Of a stretch of 24,031 nucleotides of DNA, positions 1 to 8,937 are shown one piece after another; the first letter of the stretch is position 1, and each line of letters starts with the position of its first letter. Made by a program: the position numbers and the translations under genes. The stretch is from Gyrodactylus bullatarudis (taxonomy: Eukaryota; Platyhelminthes; Monogenea; Gyrodactylidea; Gyrodactylidae): NCBI GenBank assembly GCA_012064415.1, contig SSNU01000101.1:331492-355522 (forward strand). The letters are read 5' to 3'. The notes beneath the pieces are model-generated. The model saw only the letters and a program-made list of their open reading frames with translations. It ran no database searches and had not been told where the DNA came from.

Positions 1-59
1 TTCTTTTATGAAACCTTTTTTCTGAAATTGAATTTATTTATTGCCAACTTATCCAGATA

Positions 60-158
60 ACATTGAATTTATTTTGTATATCCCTGTACAGAACCTATCT
101 ATTTTTATTTATTTTGTATATAATTATTTTTAAATAAATATTGTCTAACAAAAAAAAA
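60..158 (+). mobile_element. Retroposed 3' end with A-tail, element unknown
   Basis: An AT-rich stretch contains AATAAA at 133-138 and runs into TCTAACA followed by a run of nine A at 150-158. The same arrangement (TTTATTTATTTT, then AATAAA, then TCTAACA and an A-run) recurs at 8880-8937. A shared terminus followed by oligo(A) in two places is what a LINE or SINE 3' end looks like. No coding sequence could be attached to it, so the element class is open. Confidence 0.4.
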
Positions 159-194
159 TTTTTTTTCGACCTCTGACCTATAATTATAATTCGT

Positions 195-724
195 CTTGTT
201 TTATTTCATGCTGATTTAATACATTTAATAGTACAATTATAATCAGCGTCTGGCCTCAATCTTTTATGGGTCTACCGTTATGCTTTCATCATAAAAAATT
301 TCTCTGAATCTTCGATCAGAATCGAAAGGTCTTACAATCTGAGAAATATGTTTCATGACCACTTACTCTCTACTTATAATAAACTTAACGATAAATATGA
401 CTTGTCTTATTGTGACAACCTCAACTCGATAATAAATATTATGAAACATATCCGATTTAAGATCGACTACACCTACTCTCTCCTATATCCTGATTTTCAT
501 TAAGTAGAAACTACCAGGTGCTATTCAAGTAAATTTTTCAGATTTACTTCCCTAAGATGTTCTACTCCCAACGCCAATTCGATTACAATCAAAAACTCGT
601 TCAAGATTTATGCTTCATCCTTGTAATTATCAACCATCAAAAGATTCACTATTTGTTTGTATTCTCCATTAGTATCTTGTAAACATTTCTTCTTTTTCAA
701 TAAAGATTTTATTCTAAAAAAAAA
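195..724 (+). pseudogene. LINE reverse transcriptase C-terminus and 3' UTR, 5'-truncated
   Basis: The frame 249-503 (85 codons including stop) reads SGLNLLWVYRYAFIIKNF and then YNLRNMFHDHLLSTYN before a TAA at 501-503. It aligns with the C-terminus of the LINE at 23310-23885, which has SGLNPLWLRRYAIIVKTLI and YNLRRSSFSDHYLLSAYN. This is the region downstream of the reverse transcriptase thumb in non-LTR retrotransposons. Upstream, similar sequence continues in another frame back to about 195, so a small deletion or frameshift lies near 248. The 3' UTR is about 210 bases and ends with AATAAAG at 699-705 and an A-run at 716-724. This is a dead, 5'-truncated insertion. The family assignment rests on similarity inside this window plus general knowledge of LINE C-termini. 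Confidence 0.65.
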
Positions 725-964
725 TTATAATGAGAATTCAAGGTATAAGCAATGCACGTTTTATATAGGCAATTCTTAAAAAAGATGAAAAAATTTTAAA
801 ATATATGAACCATACTACTTGTTACTTACTACCATATTACTTCTTCTTATTTTATAGTCATAAAAGTCATAATATGAAGCATATTTCAAGTTATATTTTT
901 TGGAAAATAAGGTATATTATATATTTTGAATTTTTTGTCATATTTTGGGTTGCCCTGGTAATAA

Positions 965-995
965 CCTATGACCACGCTTTGCTAGTAAGTTTAAT
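965..995 (+). repeat. Short dispersed repeat, shared with 17582-17612
   Basis: The segment around TGACCACGCTTTGCTAGTAA and the following GTTTAATG is nearly repeated near 17584 (TGACCATACTCTGCTAGTAG, then GTTTAATG). About 25 of 28 positions agree in the same orientation. At the second site it lies about 115 bases downstream of the hammerhead ribozyme, so it may be part of the same element. No function is visible. Confidence 0.45.
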
Positions 996-1323
996 GCATG
1001 AAATTACTGCAATTTCTACGTTGTAAATAAAGCTCCTCTTCTCAAGATGGTCAACTTTGACATTCAAACAGATAGGTCTGTAAAAGATTTAACCTCACAA
1101 CAAAAAGAGCAAATTTCAAATGATTTCTAACTGAAAATATCAATTTTTTCTGTTCACTTTTTATAACAATACACAAGGTTGAAGTTAATAAAATATTAGG
1201 TCTTTTTAATCTTCTGTTGAACAGAATAGATATCACCTTAAAATTATAATTCAGGTCAATATTATTATGTAGTAAAAAATTATGTTGAGGTAGATAGGAA
1301 TTAGATAGAAATAACATAATTAA

Positions 1324-1337
1324 CCCTCGCCCTGTAC
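1324..1337 (+). repeat. piggyBac left terminal inverted repeat
   Basis: CCCTCGCCCTGTAC directly follows TTAA. It pairs with 2792-2805 on the other strand with one mismatch. The CCC start and GGG end are typical of the superfamily. Confidence 0.92.
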
Positions 1338-1526
1338 TGGGGTCCATACTGACCCCCAAAATATTTTGATTTTCAATTGTAATATTATTTCTTAAGTTAG
1401 ACAAATAATTTTTTTTTCTAATCCTCATGATACTATCATTGAACAAATATTTATTTAGATAAACATGTTTCATTACTTGTTTTCTTCGGAAATATTTTTA
1501 TAAGACAATGTGTCAAATTTTATCAG

Positions 1527-1546
1527 TGGGGTCCAAATGGACCCCA
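1527..1546. repeat. Subterminal palindrome of the piggyBac element
   Basis: TGGGGTCCA and TGGACCCCA form a perfect 9-bp inverted repeat with a 2-base centre. Degenerate versions occur just inside the left end (about 1338-1358) and the right end (about 2746-2766). These are probably transposase binding sites; subterminal repeats of this general kind are known in piggyBac elements. The binding role is inferred. Confidence 0.7.
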
Positions 1547-1598
1547 TACTAAAAAACGAAATTTTTGACTAGGAAAAGAATGTTCATTCATTATAATT

Positions 1599-2687
1599 AT
1601 GACTTGCCGATCAGACGTACTAGACAGCCCTGAAATATCTTTATTTCTTGATTCTGATACATCTTCTGATCCAGATTATCAGCCAACTTCTAGTGATAAT
1701 GAAGAAGATATCCTGTTAGATCTCGAAGAAGAGGATCAAGATTACTCAGATGGAATTGATGAAATTGCTGAGGTATCTTTTCGAGCTACTATCGTATCTA
1801 AAGATGGACGAATTGAATAATGTAATGTAAATCCAGTTACTTCAAGAAACTTAAGTTGTAATATATTTCGAGAAACGCCTGGTCTTACCAGATATTCAAG
1901 AAATAAAGTGTCAGAAAGAGATTTCTTTGAACTATTTATCGATGCAAATATGATACAGGATATTGTGAAATACACAAATAAATATATGGATTTCAAGAAT
2001 TCGGGAAGATCAAGAATAACGTCTGAAGAACTTTACAAATGGATTGGAATAACAATTTATTTTGGAGTAGTTAGACGAAGGAAAATGGAGCTTAGAGAAC
2101 TTTGGGAAGATGAACATTGCTATCAATTCATAAAGAACTCTATGTCTCATTCAAGATACTGTATAATAAAGCAATTCATTCCGTTTGATGATAGAGAAAA
2201 TAGAATCCAAGGATCATCTAGGGATAAACTTGGCCCAATACGAACCTCATTTCAAAAATTTATTGAAAATTGTCAACTCTCATACAATCCATCAGAACAA
2301 GTAACAGTTGATGAACAACTTGTTGGGTTTAGGGGAAGATGTCCCTTCAAAGTGTATATTCCGTCTAAACCAGCTAAATACGGTATGAAAATATGGGTTC
2401 TTTGTGATGCGAAGAATTCTTATCTTTGCAATGCTCAAGTTTATATCGGAAAAGAAAATGATCTTCCAGAGAGAAGCCAAGGTGAAAGAGTAGTGAGAGA
2501 ATTATCATATCCATTTATACATAATGGAAGAACGATCACATGTGACAACTTCTTCACAACTTTTGATCTTGCTAAGTATATGTTCTCCAAAAAGACAGCT
2601 CTTGTTGGAACGTGTAGAAAATCTAGAACTTTCCTACCTGTTTGTGATGAACATTAAGAAATTATTTGTGACTCGTGTAAACAATAA
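1599..2687 (+). pseudogene. piggyBac transposase, two stops and C-terminal deletion
   Basis: One frame runs from the ATG at 1599 to the TAA at 2685 and is broken by TAA at 1818-1820 and 2655-2657. The N-terminus is acidic (runs of D, E and S), as is usual for the family. The DDD core is clear: TVDEQLVGFRGRCPF holds the first catalytic Asp (residue 238) and TCDNFF the second (residue 316). Their spacing of 78 residues equals D268-D346 in the moth piggyBac protein. The third Asp, expected roughly 100 residues further on, is absent. After GTCRKSRTFLP the frame goes directly into VCDEH, a stop, then EIICDSCKQ. This Cys/His pattern resembles the end of the C-terminal cysteine-rich domain, so an internal deletion near 2637-2645 is likely. 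With about 360 codons against 550-600 in the family, and without the third Asp, it cannot encode an active transposase. Confidence 0.9.
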
Positions 2688-2791
2688 ATTATTATATATA
2701 AATTTTTTTTCTATTGAAAACCTCAATTTTTCACATTAAAATGAATGGGGTCCATATGGACCTCAGAGGTATTATTTGTAATTTTTACATT

Positions 2792-2805
2792 GTATAGGGC
2801 GAGGG
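2792..2805 (-). repeat. piggyBac right terminal inverted repeat
   Basis: GTATAGGGCGAGGG directly precedes TTAA at 2806-2809. It is the inverted partner of 1324-1337. Confidence 0.92.
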
Positions 2806-3060
2806 TTAAAATACACTGTATGATAGATCGGTGAGTGAATAATCATCACTAGGAATCAAGTTAGGAAAACTTTTGAGCAGAGATCTAAATCAAGTGAATC
2901 TTTCCACTTTTTATGTTTCTTAATGAAAACAACCAAAAATAGAAAAATCTTACAACCTGTTCGTAACTTTGCATCTTAACGAAAACAAGAGACACTTTAT
3001 GTCACCAATAAAGCTTTTTATAGCCATTTCCTCCCTCGAAACTAAGGCTAGAAAATAAAT

Positions 3061-3146
3061 CTAACTGATATGAGGTTGGGATTCCCAACTTTGGAATATC
3101 TGCTTTTTAAAGATATCTCAATTTTTTTTATCAAAAATCGACTTTT
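3061..3146 (+). repeat. Family A dispersed repeat, diverged copy with an insert
   Basis: The copy starts CTGATATGAGGTTGGGATTC. After about 25 extra bases it continues with ATATCTCAATTTTTTTTATC. The order matches the copies at 4461 and 19664 (GATATGAAGTTGGGAATC, then ATCTCGATTTTTTCATCAAG). It ends near a perfect 9-bp hairpin at 3221-3252 and just before a LINE fragment. Family A has no recognised coding content. Confidence 0.45.
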
Positions 3147-3220
3147 GATCATTCTCTTATTTTGAGATTAACAAAATTCTGAGCTTGATGTTCGAAAAAA
3201 GGGGAATTCGGCGCGAACTG

Positions 3221-3252
3221 AAAGATCTGGAACGTTCACATTTCAGATCTTT
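3221..3252. repeat. Short perfect hairpin
   Basis: AAAGATCTG at 3221-3229 and CAGATCTTT at 3244-3252 are perfect inverted copies around a 14-base centre. It lies just upstream of the LINE fragment at 3267. Its role is unknown. Confidence 0.5.
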
Positions 3253-3266
3253 TTCTTCAATTGATA

Positions 3267-3870
3267 CAAGTGTATATGAAAATTATTTTGATTTATGACA
3301 GTAACCTAAGCTTTGAAAAACACATTAAAAAAATAACAAATCAGTTTGCTAGCCGTACACTACAAATTTCTAGACAAGTTAAATCACCATCATTAAAAAT
3401 GTTGTTGTTCAGAATATATGCTCGTCCAATTGCTGAAAATATTGCTCATCAATATGGAATCCATCTGCTATCAAATCTACTTTTAATCTGGAACTAATAC
3501 AAAAAAAATTTATCAGAGTGTTCAGTAAAACCCATCCTAACTTTCCTATCAAAATTGATCTATTAAGACATAGAAGATTAGCAAGATCAATAATAGACAA
3601 AAGACTAGACTCGTTATGGAACAGAGTGGTCCCTAACCAGAGAACTAGGAATTCTAAAACTTTCATTAAACCAATTAATATTTCGAAAATGAAAAACCTT
3701 CACATCCTGGACAGCGCTTTACAATGAAATCTCCTCTAAAATTGTAAGCCTCAAAAAGAGATCGATTTTTGAATTTGCAAAGAACTTTTAAATAAACCAG
3801 AATATTTCAATTAATTTAACTCGATGATTGTCAATAATATTTTGTGAACTTATAAATTTGTGCCAAATAT
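3267..3870 (+). pseudogene. LINE reverse transcriptase thumb and C-terminus, frameshifted
   Basis: The first frame reads IYDSNLSFEKHIKKIT and continues to LLFRIYARPIAENIA, the thumb region of jockey/CR1-type non-LTR reverse transcriptases (consensus D..L.F..HI and Y....RP..E). At about 3445 the reading shifts by one frame into SSIWNPSAIKSTFNLELIQK and then FIRVFSKTHPNFP (the usual S.vW.P....LE.IQ.kF.R block). It continues through LLRHRRLARSIID and LDSLWN to a TGA ending at 3727. The minus-strand LINE at 17765-19169 has the matching VRHRRYFRC...TLWN. The AT-rich 3' UTR reaches about 3870, with a TCATTCATTCAT run. The catalytic domain is missing, so this is a dead 5'-truncated copy. Confidence 0.75.
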
Positions 3871-4460
3871 AATCTTTCATTCATTCATAAAAAACAGATT
3901 TTTTCCTTCTGATTTATCGATTTTTATGAAGGAAATCTTTTCCAAAACTGATTAATTCAATCAATGAAAAGATTACGATGATGAACTGTTATTAAGGAGA
4001 ATATCTCGATTTTAATCTTGATTCAAGATCCTTGAATTACTCTTAAACATGTTATGAATCTAAGAGATTATAATCTCTTAGATAATTACCTTTTAGAAAG
4101 AGAAATCGACAAACATCAAAAATCATTAATTGATTGATAAATTCTTCGAAACTAATCGAAAAAAGTTATTCAATTAACACTAATGGATTCCTGAACATTA
4201 TTTCCGTTCTAACTCAGAGAAATATCTAATGTCAAAACATGTCACATATGCATTGAGATAAACTCAACACTCTTCAAGGCCTCATATATACTTAATTGGT
4301 TTATCGGTTCTAAATTGCAGAGAAAGACAATTTTCCCTAAAAAATCGATGCTCTGTAATCGCCATATTCGAAAACTGAGTTTAAATTTGATGATCTGATA
4401 TGCATAAATAGTTCATGCATTCAGAATATACTGTATTTAAAATTTCGTGAGTATGCGAAG

Positions 4461-4545
4461 CTAATTGATATGAAGTTAGGAATATATGATTTTTACAGAA
4501 ATCTCGATATTTTCATCAAGAAATCGAATTTTTTAAGAATTTTTT
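4461..4545 (+). repeat. Family A repeat, left arm of inverted pair
   Basis: AATTGATATGAAGTTAGGAA is followed by an ATTTTTACAGAAATCTCGAT block and ATTTTCATCAAGAAATCGAA. It is about 80% identical to the inverted copy at 4587-4668 and to 19664-19745. Confidence 0.7.
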
Positions 4546-4556
4546 TCTTCAACTAG

Positions 4557-4668
4557 TTAAAGTGCACAACATGCGTAGGATTCAAAAATCTTTTAAAAAT
4601 TCGAATTCTTGATGATAACATCGAGATGCCTGTAAAGATCATAGATTCCCAACTCCATATCAACTAAC
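4557..4668 (-). repeat. Family A repeat, inverted copy
   Basis: Read on the minus strand it starts AGTTGATATGGAGTTGGGAA, passes CATCTCGATGTTATCATCAA and GAATCCTACGCATGTTG, and so extends further into family A than the copy at 4461. The same order (GAATCCTACTCATGTTGCCC) is found at 19750-19770. Together with 4461-4545 it forms a hairpin with about a 40-base loop. Confidence 0.7.
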
Positions 4669-4733
4669 TTTATGTCCAATGTTTTCCTTTTCAGGGTCAG
4701 AAATTGGTAAAAGCTAGTTGAAGCTGGCAAAAC

Positions 4734-4880
4734 CTCAATATCTTCATCAAGAATTCTAAAAAGTTTTTAAGGTATCCAGATCATGTCGGCTTATTTTACC
4801 ATTTGAAAGAAAAATGGTGATATTTCAAATTTCTATTTCATGCCAAATCTCCATTTTCAAAATTTTTTTCTTCACACAGT
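4734..4880 (+). repeat. Family A repeat, 5'-truncated copy
   Basis: It begins inside the family at CTCAATATCTTCATCAAGAA, continues through CAGATCATGTCGGCTTATTT and TACCATTTG, and ends with a CCAAATCTCCATTTTC block. All of these have counterparts in order at 19725-19840. Divergence is high, so this is probably an old copy. Confidence 0.5.
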
Positions 4881-5730
4881 AAAAGTTCTGAATTTGAAAA
4901 AATCTTTAACTTTTTTTCGATTTCCTGATGAAAAAATCAAAAATTTTCAACTTCATATTAAATTCGTTTTATTTAAACTTGATAACATGTATGGTCGGTT
5001 CTTACATGTAATAAAGAGTTCATTGATAATGAATGCTTTCTTTGGCTTTTATTCTAATCATAAACTTGGCAATACTCTAGTGCATTGAAAAGTTTGAATA
5101 GAATAATTTGATAAATTTTCGTTTTATCATCATTCCAGCAATAAAGCAATAAATTTGAATATGCCTGTCTCTCTAAAATCAAAATAATTTATTACTAATG
5201 AATTCAAAAGTCTATCAAGAAAAAGTGTCTATTTGTTGAAGATTGACATATAATACAGTCTGTGTGCATGTTGGGGACTCTAATAATTTGATCTGAAAAT
5301 GAAAGTACAGGAGAGCGAGTATTTCACATCCTGTCTGGGATAATTGTCTCCATTAGAATCATGATGGAAAATTTCGATCATGTTAAACGTTTGAGGTCAA
5401 TTGAATCACAAAAAATAGGTTGAAACAACTGAAGAAATTCAAGAATCTTGAATCTAGATACACAGGTCTTTGGGTAATGCTAAAATACCCACCTTGTTTG
5501 ATACATTTTTGATAATAATTACAGTATTGAAATTTCATTGATTTTCAAATCTAATTTATTCAGGAAAAATTTTTTTGACCCGTTCCCCTTTTAAATGTAT
5601 ATGTTACAAGACTATCATGTAATCTTAAGACTAACGGAATAGCAATAAAATATAGCTAGCTGATCTTGATTCAACAAGAGTTCAACACTTGCTCAAATTC
5701 ATGTTTATTTTCAAGTTTGATTTTTTCAGT
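4881..5730. other. Unassigned AT-rich spacer with a family B segment
   Basis: No coding frame is supported. A segment at 5529-5640 shares two exact blocks with 19972-20139: GAAATTTCATTGATTTTCAA near its start and TTAAGACTAACGGAAT near its end, 96 bases apart here and 152 apart there. This suggests an old dispersed repeat that differs by an indel. Confidence 0.4.
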
Positions 5731-6074
5731 AGGTCATCTGATTGCTTTCAAGGTTTATTTAATTTTGAATGGTTTCTCAGATTTGAACCAATAGGAACAC
5801 CAAGGTTCTTAGATCGAATTGAAGAGAGTTCATATTACAAGCGTCTCATCCACTATCTCAGTACCGAAACATCTGGAAGAGGCTTTCGCAAAAAAATGAC
5901 GATAAAAATATCTCTTTGAAAGTATACTTTTTGATGATAATGTTTTTAAGATACTACTGCAGTCTCTATATTTGTTTCCAGAGACGTAAATTGGTCAAAG
6001 AAACTACAAAGGGGAGGATAAGTTCTCTCGCTATCAAAGAAGAAAAATCGACTGATAATCCATGTTCAGATGAG
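5731..6074 (+). pseudogene. Two exon-like segments of unknown function
   Basis: After TTGATTTTTTCAG (acceptor-like, ends at 5730) a frame reads RSSDCFQGLFNFEWFLRFEP and later RIEESSYYKRLIHYLSTE and SGRGFRKK, a composition that looks coding. A run of seven A near 5892-5898 then throws it into a TGA at 5917. One frame over, the text would continue NDDKNISLK up to a GTATAC donor-like site at 5922. The second segment starts after a good acceptor (TATATTTGTTTCCAG, ends near 5981), reads RRKLVKETTKGRISSLAIKE, and meets a donor-like GAG|GTGAAT near 6074. I do not recognise the protein. It could be a decayed host or transposon gene, an active gene with a sequencing indel in the A-run, or chance. Confidence 0.3.
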
Positions 6075-6239
6075 GTGAATTTACTTTTAGTTTGTGGATA
6101 CTTTGAAGATACTCTCTAACATCGTAATAATCTGTATTCAAGATAAGTACTTACTGATGTTAACAAACAAAGTTACTCGATGAAAATATACAACTAGCTA
6201 ATATGAATGAAATGACGAAGATTTTTCGAATTCAAGACT

Positions 6240-6285
6240 TTGAGTTAGCGCCAAATCTTCAAATTTTGAGTTGAAAAGTTTTGCT
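6240..6285 (+). repeat. Fragment of family A
   Basis: TTAGCGCCAAATCTTCAAAT followed by TTTGAGTTGAAAAG parallels GGCGCTAAAATCCC and CGAATTTTGAGCTGAAATTT in the copy at 19806-19848. A related start (TTAGCGCCAAAATATTTTTG) occurs at 21218. Confidence 0.35.
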
Positions 6286-6456
6286 GATTTCACAAAAAGT
6301 GGTCAAAACTTTTGGCTCAAATAATTTTTTAATCTTTTTTCTCCAATTGGAAAGTTCTTCTCATAATCTAGATTTAAAAATTTCTATACCTTTTTCAGAG
6401 CTAGTTGCAAGTTAAGAATTCTGATTCAAAATTTTTTAAATCTAAAATAAATTTTT

Positions 6457-6690
6457 TTCATTCTGATTAGCAAAGGGCCAGAGAAGTAATAGGGGGTTGG
6501 GGGTAATTATTTTCAATCTGAATTGAAATTTTTGCATTCTAAATTCATCGTTTTTCAATCTAAACTGAAAAATATTCATTCTGATTAGCAAAGAACCCAG
6601 AACAGTAATGAGGGTGGCGGGGTGATTATTTAACATTTTTCATTATGATTCCAAATTTTTTCATTCTTAATTGATAATATTTCAATCTGA
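6457..6690. repeat. 118-bp tandem duplication with ~40-bp subunits
   Basis: TTCATTCTGATTAGCAAAG occurs at 6457 and again at 6575, each time followed by a G-rich stretch (AGGGGGTTGGGGG and GAGGGTGGCGGGG). Inside, a unit of about 40 bases built on TTTCAATCT.AA.TGAAA and TTCATTCT.ATT repeats at least four times to about 6690. It is a degenerate minisatellite. The minus-strand open frame across it (6442-6636) is a by-product of the repeat. Confidence 0.65.
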
Positions 6691-6699
6691 GTTTTAATA

Positions 6700-8160
6700 A
6701 AATGAAAATTAATTTGTAAAAGTCTCTTATCTTCCTTACTCTATTAATTTATTTATGATCTTTTGTTAAAAAAACATAAACATCGCTCCCATCTTCAGCT
6801 AGTACCAGGCTTCCATAAAAACTCATTTCTATTACACTTCTATCATGAGAAAATTGGCCGAAATTAAATTCAACAAATTCTATATCCTGTTAATTGTAAT
6901 ACATTTTTTTTCTTTTCTAACCAGTACAGAAATAGGTTTTGGGCCATATCCAGAGACCATTCAGATTATGAGCCAAGCTAGAAATCGATAATTCGCAAAA
7001 TCTATCACTGCTAAAATTGGACTACAGCTTTTTTCAAGCTACCTCAATGGAATGAAGCTTTCGTAGGATTGATCTTCAAATGAGACCTACAAAATGGATG
7101 AATTCTATTGATCAATTTGTTTCTAATGCACACACAAATTCTCTACTTTATGCATTCTTATAGCACAAATGTATTCTGTGCTTGGTATCCCACACACGTT
7201 TATGATTTTTAGTTCAAGAAGGATTCCACCCCATTTTTCTTTCCTTCTAATACATCTTATAGAGGTGATGAGTCATCCAGATGTAGAATTTTACGTTTTA
7301 TACCTTGATACTTAGATTTATAATGTGTTCAAGAAAACAAATCCCGAGAAAAATTATCGTTGAAGGGAGTGGTGGGTTTATTACGCATAAATATATAATA
7401 GATGAATCAGCTCCTTCAGTTTGATCTGATTGGTTGAAACGGTAAGCACACAGACACAAACAAATTCATTCAGTCCAATTAAGAGTTCATTTTTGAATGA
7501 ATAACACAAAAATAAGAACTACTGTGCACTACTGTATCTTCATATATAACCATATAGCTACAGTTAAAGAAATTTATTAATTTTTTCTCTACATCTTCCT
7601 TACAGGAAATACAGTATTATCGACACCATCAGTGTAAAGACAAAGAGATCAAAAATATACTGTATTTTTTTGTATTAAGCATACACAACTGACTTGGTAT
7701 TTTTCCATTGTAATAATAAGGTGAATATTTTCACAGATGGATAAATAAATGAATGAGTAAGTCCCATCTTGGAAACAACAACATCGTGACGAAAGCAATA
7801 AGTAATCAGAAATGTTTACGACATAAAAAATGAGTGCATTACTGGACCGTTTTGAATTAAAAGTTTTAGTTCTGAAAATCCTATAAATTCCCATGTAATA
7901 CAATTTTTCATAAATTTTAAACTTTCGTTGAATTATTTTTAAAATAAAGATACTACTTCTAAGTCGGCAAAAGAATTATATTAATAATGAATGGGTTTAT
8001 CGAATATCTTTGTATCAGTGATGAGAAAGGTCATTCAACCAAATCAAATTCACCTATGTGTTGCTCGTACTCTTTGCTTACATATCATGCCAAGTCATAC
8101 AAGAAGAATATTTTTTTAATATGAAACTACTCAGTAATAGCATGTTTGTTTCTGCCCTTT
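6700..8160. other. Unassigned AT-rich region
   Basis: No coding frame, element end or RNA gene could be supported. The open frame at 7649-7903 (minus) has low-complexity composition and no recognisable motif. GATCTGATTGG near 7421 resembles the CTCTGATTGG block of the Penelope-like terminal repeat, but nothing around it extends the match. Confidence 0.4.
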
Positions 8161-8420
8161 TTTGCCACAAATAAAAAAAGACCTTTCCAATTGAAATTCA
8201 TGCACGATTTCGGCAACACTAGGGCGTTAAAAATAATTTTTTAGAAAATAGCCTTTGTATACTGAAAAATATCAAATTTAAAAAATAACAAAAAAAGCAT
8301 TACGACTTTTTAAAGTCACTTCCTAAACAACAGTATATTCTTTCGGATTGCATGATGAAACTACATTTTTTGTCTTATTGAGAATTGGATCCCGATTCAT
8401 ACGATAAAAATCCGACCAAT

Positions 8421-8486
8421 AAAATACAAATGAAAATCAAGTACTCTGATTGGTCGAAGAACTACTATCCAATAATATTCTTAGTT
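8421..8486 (+). repeat. Possible Penelope-like terminal repeat fragment
   Basis: ATACAAATG, then CTCTGATTGGTCGAAGAACT and CCAATAATATTCT, follow the same order as 10497-10556 in the Penelope-like copy (TTACAAATAAATG, CTCTGATTGGCCCAAAAGAACT, AATAATATTCT). The match is short and has indels. Confidence 0.35.
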
Positions 8487-8869
8487 CCTATGGACCTTGG
8501 CCCTAGGTAGCGCTTTGGACCCTTTGCACCCATTTAAATAGAGCCATAGGAAGAACGAAATTTTTTCATGTTACTGAAATTCTATTGGATTATATTTTGT
8601 TAACTAATCAAAGTTCTGGAATTCTATCATTTTTATTGGTTTTTCGTTTGAAAGGGTTCAATGAGTTCAGAACCCTAGCCCTAGGCTTACGAAATTCTAA
8701 CTGGGTAACAGGGTAATTGAGTTGATTCGTATGAGAAAGTAGATCATATTCGATCTAGACTTGTCTATGATTAGATCATGATTAAGAATATAAGGTTTGT
8801 TCGATGAGCAAATTATTATTTTTTTTATCGAACCGCCATATTATATCCAGAGATGCTGTGTATATATAT

Positions 8870-8937
8870 TTGTATTTATATTTATTTATTTTATCTTTTA
8901 TAAATCAATAAAATCATACTTTCTAACAAAAAAAAAA
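8870..8937 (+). mobile_element. Retroposed 3' end with A-tail
   Basis: TTTATTTATTTTATC is followed by AATAAA at 8907-8912, TTCTAACA and a run of ten A at 8928-8937. It parallels 105-158. No coding sequence upstream could be tied to it. Confidence 0.4.

Larger units (their letters stand above)
1320..2809 (+). mobile_element. piggyBac-superfamily DNA transposon, internally deleted
   Basis: The element runs from 1324 to 2805 (1482 bp) between two copies of TTAA (1320-1323 and 2806-2809), the target site duplication of piggyBac. The left terminal repeat CCCTCGCCCTGTAC (1324-1337) and the right one GTATAGGGCGAGGG (2792-2805) are inverted copies matching at 13 of 14 positions. Three palindromic GGGGTCC/GGACCCC-type repeats lie close to the ends. 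A full piggyBac element is usually 2-3 kb; this copy is short because the 3' third of its gene is missing. The exact TTAA flanks and near-perfect ends suggest a fairly young insertion, and the ends may still be recognisable to a transposase supplied from elsewhere. Confidence 0.93.

Noticed and set aside
805..1026. Plus-strand open frame rich in Tyr, Phe and Ile
   Set aside because: The composition is what AT-rich random sequence gives, and no motif is visible.
1051..1473. Minus-strand open frame of 140 codons
   Set aside because: It crosses the left end and TTAA site of the piggyBac element, so it joins unrelated sequences, and it shows no domain.
4925..4945. CTGATGA in CCTGATGAAAAAATC as a hammerhead core
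   Set aside because: No GAAA follows at the right distance and no stems form.
8700..8720. GGGTAACAGGGTAAT, reminiscent of a homing endonuclease site
   Set aside because: It is only a partial match to the 18-bp I-SceI site, with no intron or endonuclease gene nearby.
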